The notes beneath the pieces are model-generated. The model was not told the DNA's origin, did no database searches, and saw only the letters and a program-made list of their open reading frames with translations. From the NCBI GenBank assembly GCA_945787715.1, contig CALZJE010000004.1, positions 1 to 64,000 of the forward strand: a DNA stretch of 64,000 bases, given 5' to 3'. Origin of the DNA: an uncultured Ectothiorhodospiraceae bacterium (lineage in GTDB: Bacteria > Pseudomonadota > Gammaproteobacteria > S012-40). Both the position numbers and the translations under genes were made by a program. Below, one piece after another: positions 63,558 through 64,000 of the stretch. The first letter of the stretch is position 1, and every line of letters begins with the position of its first letter.

Positions 63558-63590
63558 AAGAACTTACTTGAAAGAACTTACTTAAAAGAA
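63554..63590 (+). repeat. 14-bp tandem repeat over the MATE stop codon
   Basis: TTGAAAGAACTTAC occurs twice in tandem and a third, partial unit reads TTAAAAGAA. A related GAAAGAACTT lies in the coding end just upstream (63538-63547), so the array seems to have grown from the gene's own 3' end. The first TGA is the stop codon. Confidence 0.9.
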
Positions 63591-63603
63591 GGTAGTCGTT
63601 TTA

Positions 63604-64000
63604 ATGAAAAGTTTGTGGAACGAAGAAGAAGCGAAACAGTATACGGATGAATTGGGATTGCGTGTTTATACCTCTCAATTATTAGGCAGAGATACCAACC
63701 TTGTTTTGCACGGTGGTGGAAACACTTCAGTAAAAATCACCGAGAAAAATATTCTCGGTGAAGATGTGGATATGCTTTACGTCAAAGGCAGTGGTTGGGA
63801 TTTAGAAACTATCGATCGCCCCGGTTTTTCTCCTGTTAAACTCGATCACCTTATTAAATTGGCGAACCTCGAAAGTTTGAGTGACCCACAAATGGTTAAT
63901 GAGTTGCGAGCCAACATGAGCCTTGCTTCTGCGCCTACCCCATCTGTTGAAGCAATTCTTCACGCGACATTGCCTTTCAAGTTTGTTGATCACACTCATG
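63604..64000 (+). CDS. Bifunctional class II aldolase/short-chain dehydrogenase (5' part)
   Basis: Only the first 132 codons are in the window. The product starts MKSLWNEEEAKQYTDELGLRVYTSQLLG and contains LVLHGGGNTSVK and LYVKGSGWDLETI, then PTPSVEAILHATLPFKFVDHTH with a metal-binding His. This matches the N-terminal aldolase domain of RhaD/AraD-type proteins fused to a short-chain dehydrogenase, which act on sugar phosphates or hydroxy acids. The dehydrogenase half is beyond the window, so the fusion is inferred from the family. AAAAGAAGG gives a ribosome-binding site, made partly by the tandem repeat. Confidence 0.83.
   Translation, partial: MKSLWNEEEAKQYTDELGLRVYTSQLLGRDTNLVLHGGGNTSVKITEKNILGEDVDMLYVKGSGWDLETIDRPGFSPVKLDHLIKLANLESLSDPQMVNELRANMSLASAPTPSVEAILHATLPFKFVDHTH

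Overview
The window is chromosomal DNA of a gammaproteobacterium with low GC content. Several gene orders match the Pseudomonas/Cellvibrio/Oceanospirillum branch: recA-recX, alaS-lysC-csrA followed by tRNA genes, lptD-surA-pdxA-rsmA divergent from amgK-murU, and a nitrate transporter next to a fused PP2C phosphatase/Ser-Thr kinase. No phage, integrase, transposase, CRISPR array or rRNA operon is visible. Most genes are housekeeping, with long AT-rich spacers that carry small repeats. These taxonomic statements are inferences from gene content.

Layout. 1-6.6 kb: the end of a YciA-type thioesterase, a small secreted beta-helix protein, rlmJ, a triheme cytochrome, a membrane-anchored NERD-like protein, two unrecognised genes and a Tim44-like protein. 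7-13.4 kb: a NarK-type transporter with the phosphatase/kinase, ispG-ttcA and a histidine phosphatase. 13.4-20.4 kb: a pentapeptide-repeat protein, htpX, the EF-P modification set (epmB divergent from efp-epmA), a PilZ protein, psd and pncC. 20.6-28.9 kb: recA under a LexA box, a DUF547 protein, recX, alaS, lysC, csrA, tRNA-Ser(GCU) and tRNA-Arg(ACG). 29-41.5 kb: relA-mazG-hrpA, a c-di-GMP protein with a degenerate GGDEF motif and an intact EAL domain, a second PilZ protein, trhP and a YceI protein. 41.5-51.2 kb: lptD-surA-pdxA-rsmA on the minus strand; amgK-murU, a glycosyltransferase-like gene and purT on the plus strand. 51.2-54 kb: a structured non-coding stretch beside a 36-residue membrane ORF, an HDOD protein with a CheZ-like partner, and tRNA-Ser(GGA). 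54-64 kb: a beta-lactamase-fold protein without its catalytic Ser/Lys, a divergent SelO-like protein, an outer-membrane barrel, an EamA transporter, an aminotransferase, a DUF3135 protein, a MATE transporter and the start of an aldolase/dehydrogenase.

The most unusual signals lie between genes. One repeat family (copies at 5344, 14035, 20402 and 58117) starts with an AATCCTA..AAAgCAGTTGATCC-like head exactly at gene 3' ends, and in each copy it supplies or overlaps a neighbouring stop codon. A second family has two 114-bp copies with 31-bp terminal inverted repeats (12572 and 15228). A third consists of short palindromes built on ATTCATGAA. Two purine-rich hairpin regions with GGGAGG motifs (14215 upstream of htpX, and 51237-51371) could be regulatory RNA; csrA in the same window makes CsrA a possible but untested partner.

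Functional links: LexA, RecA and RecX form the SOS recombination module; RelA, MazG and CsrA point to stringent and post-transcriptional control; EpmA, EpmB and EF-P handle polyproline translation; LptD and SurA assemble the outer membrane; AmgK and MurU recycle peptidoglycan sugars; two PilZ proteins and one EAL protein belong to c-di-GMP signalling.
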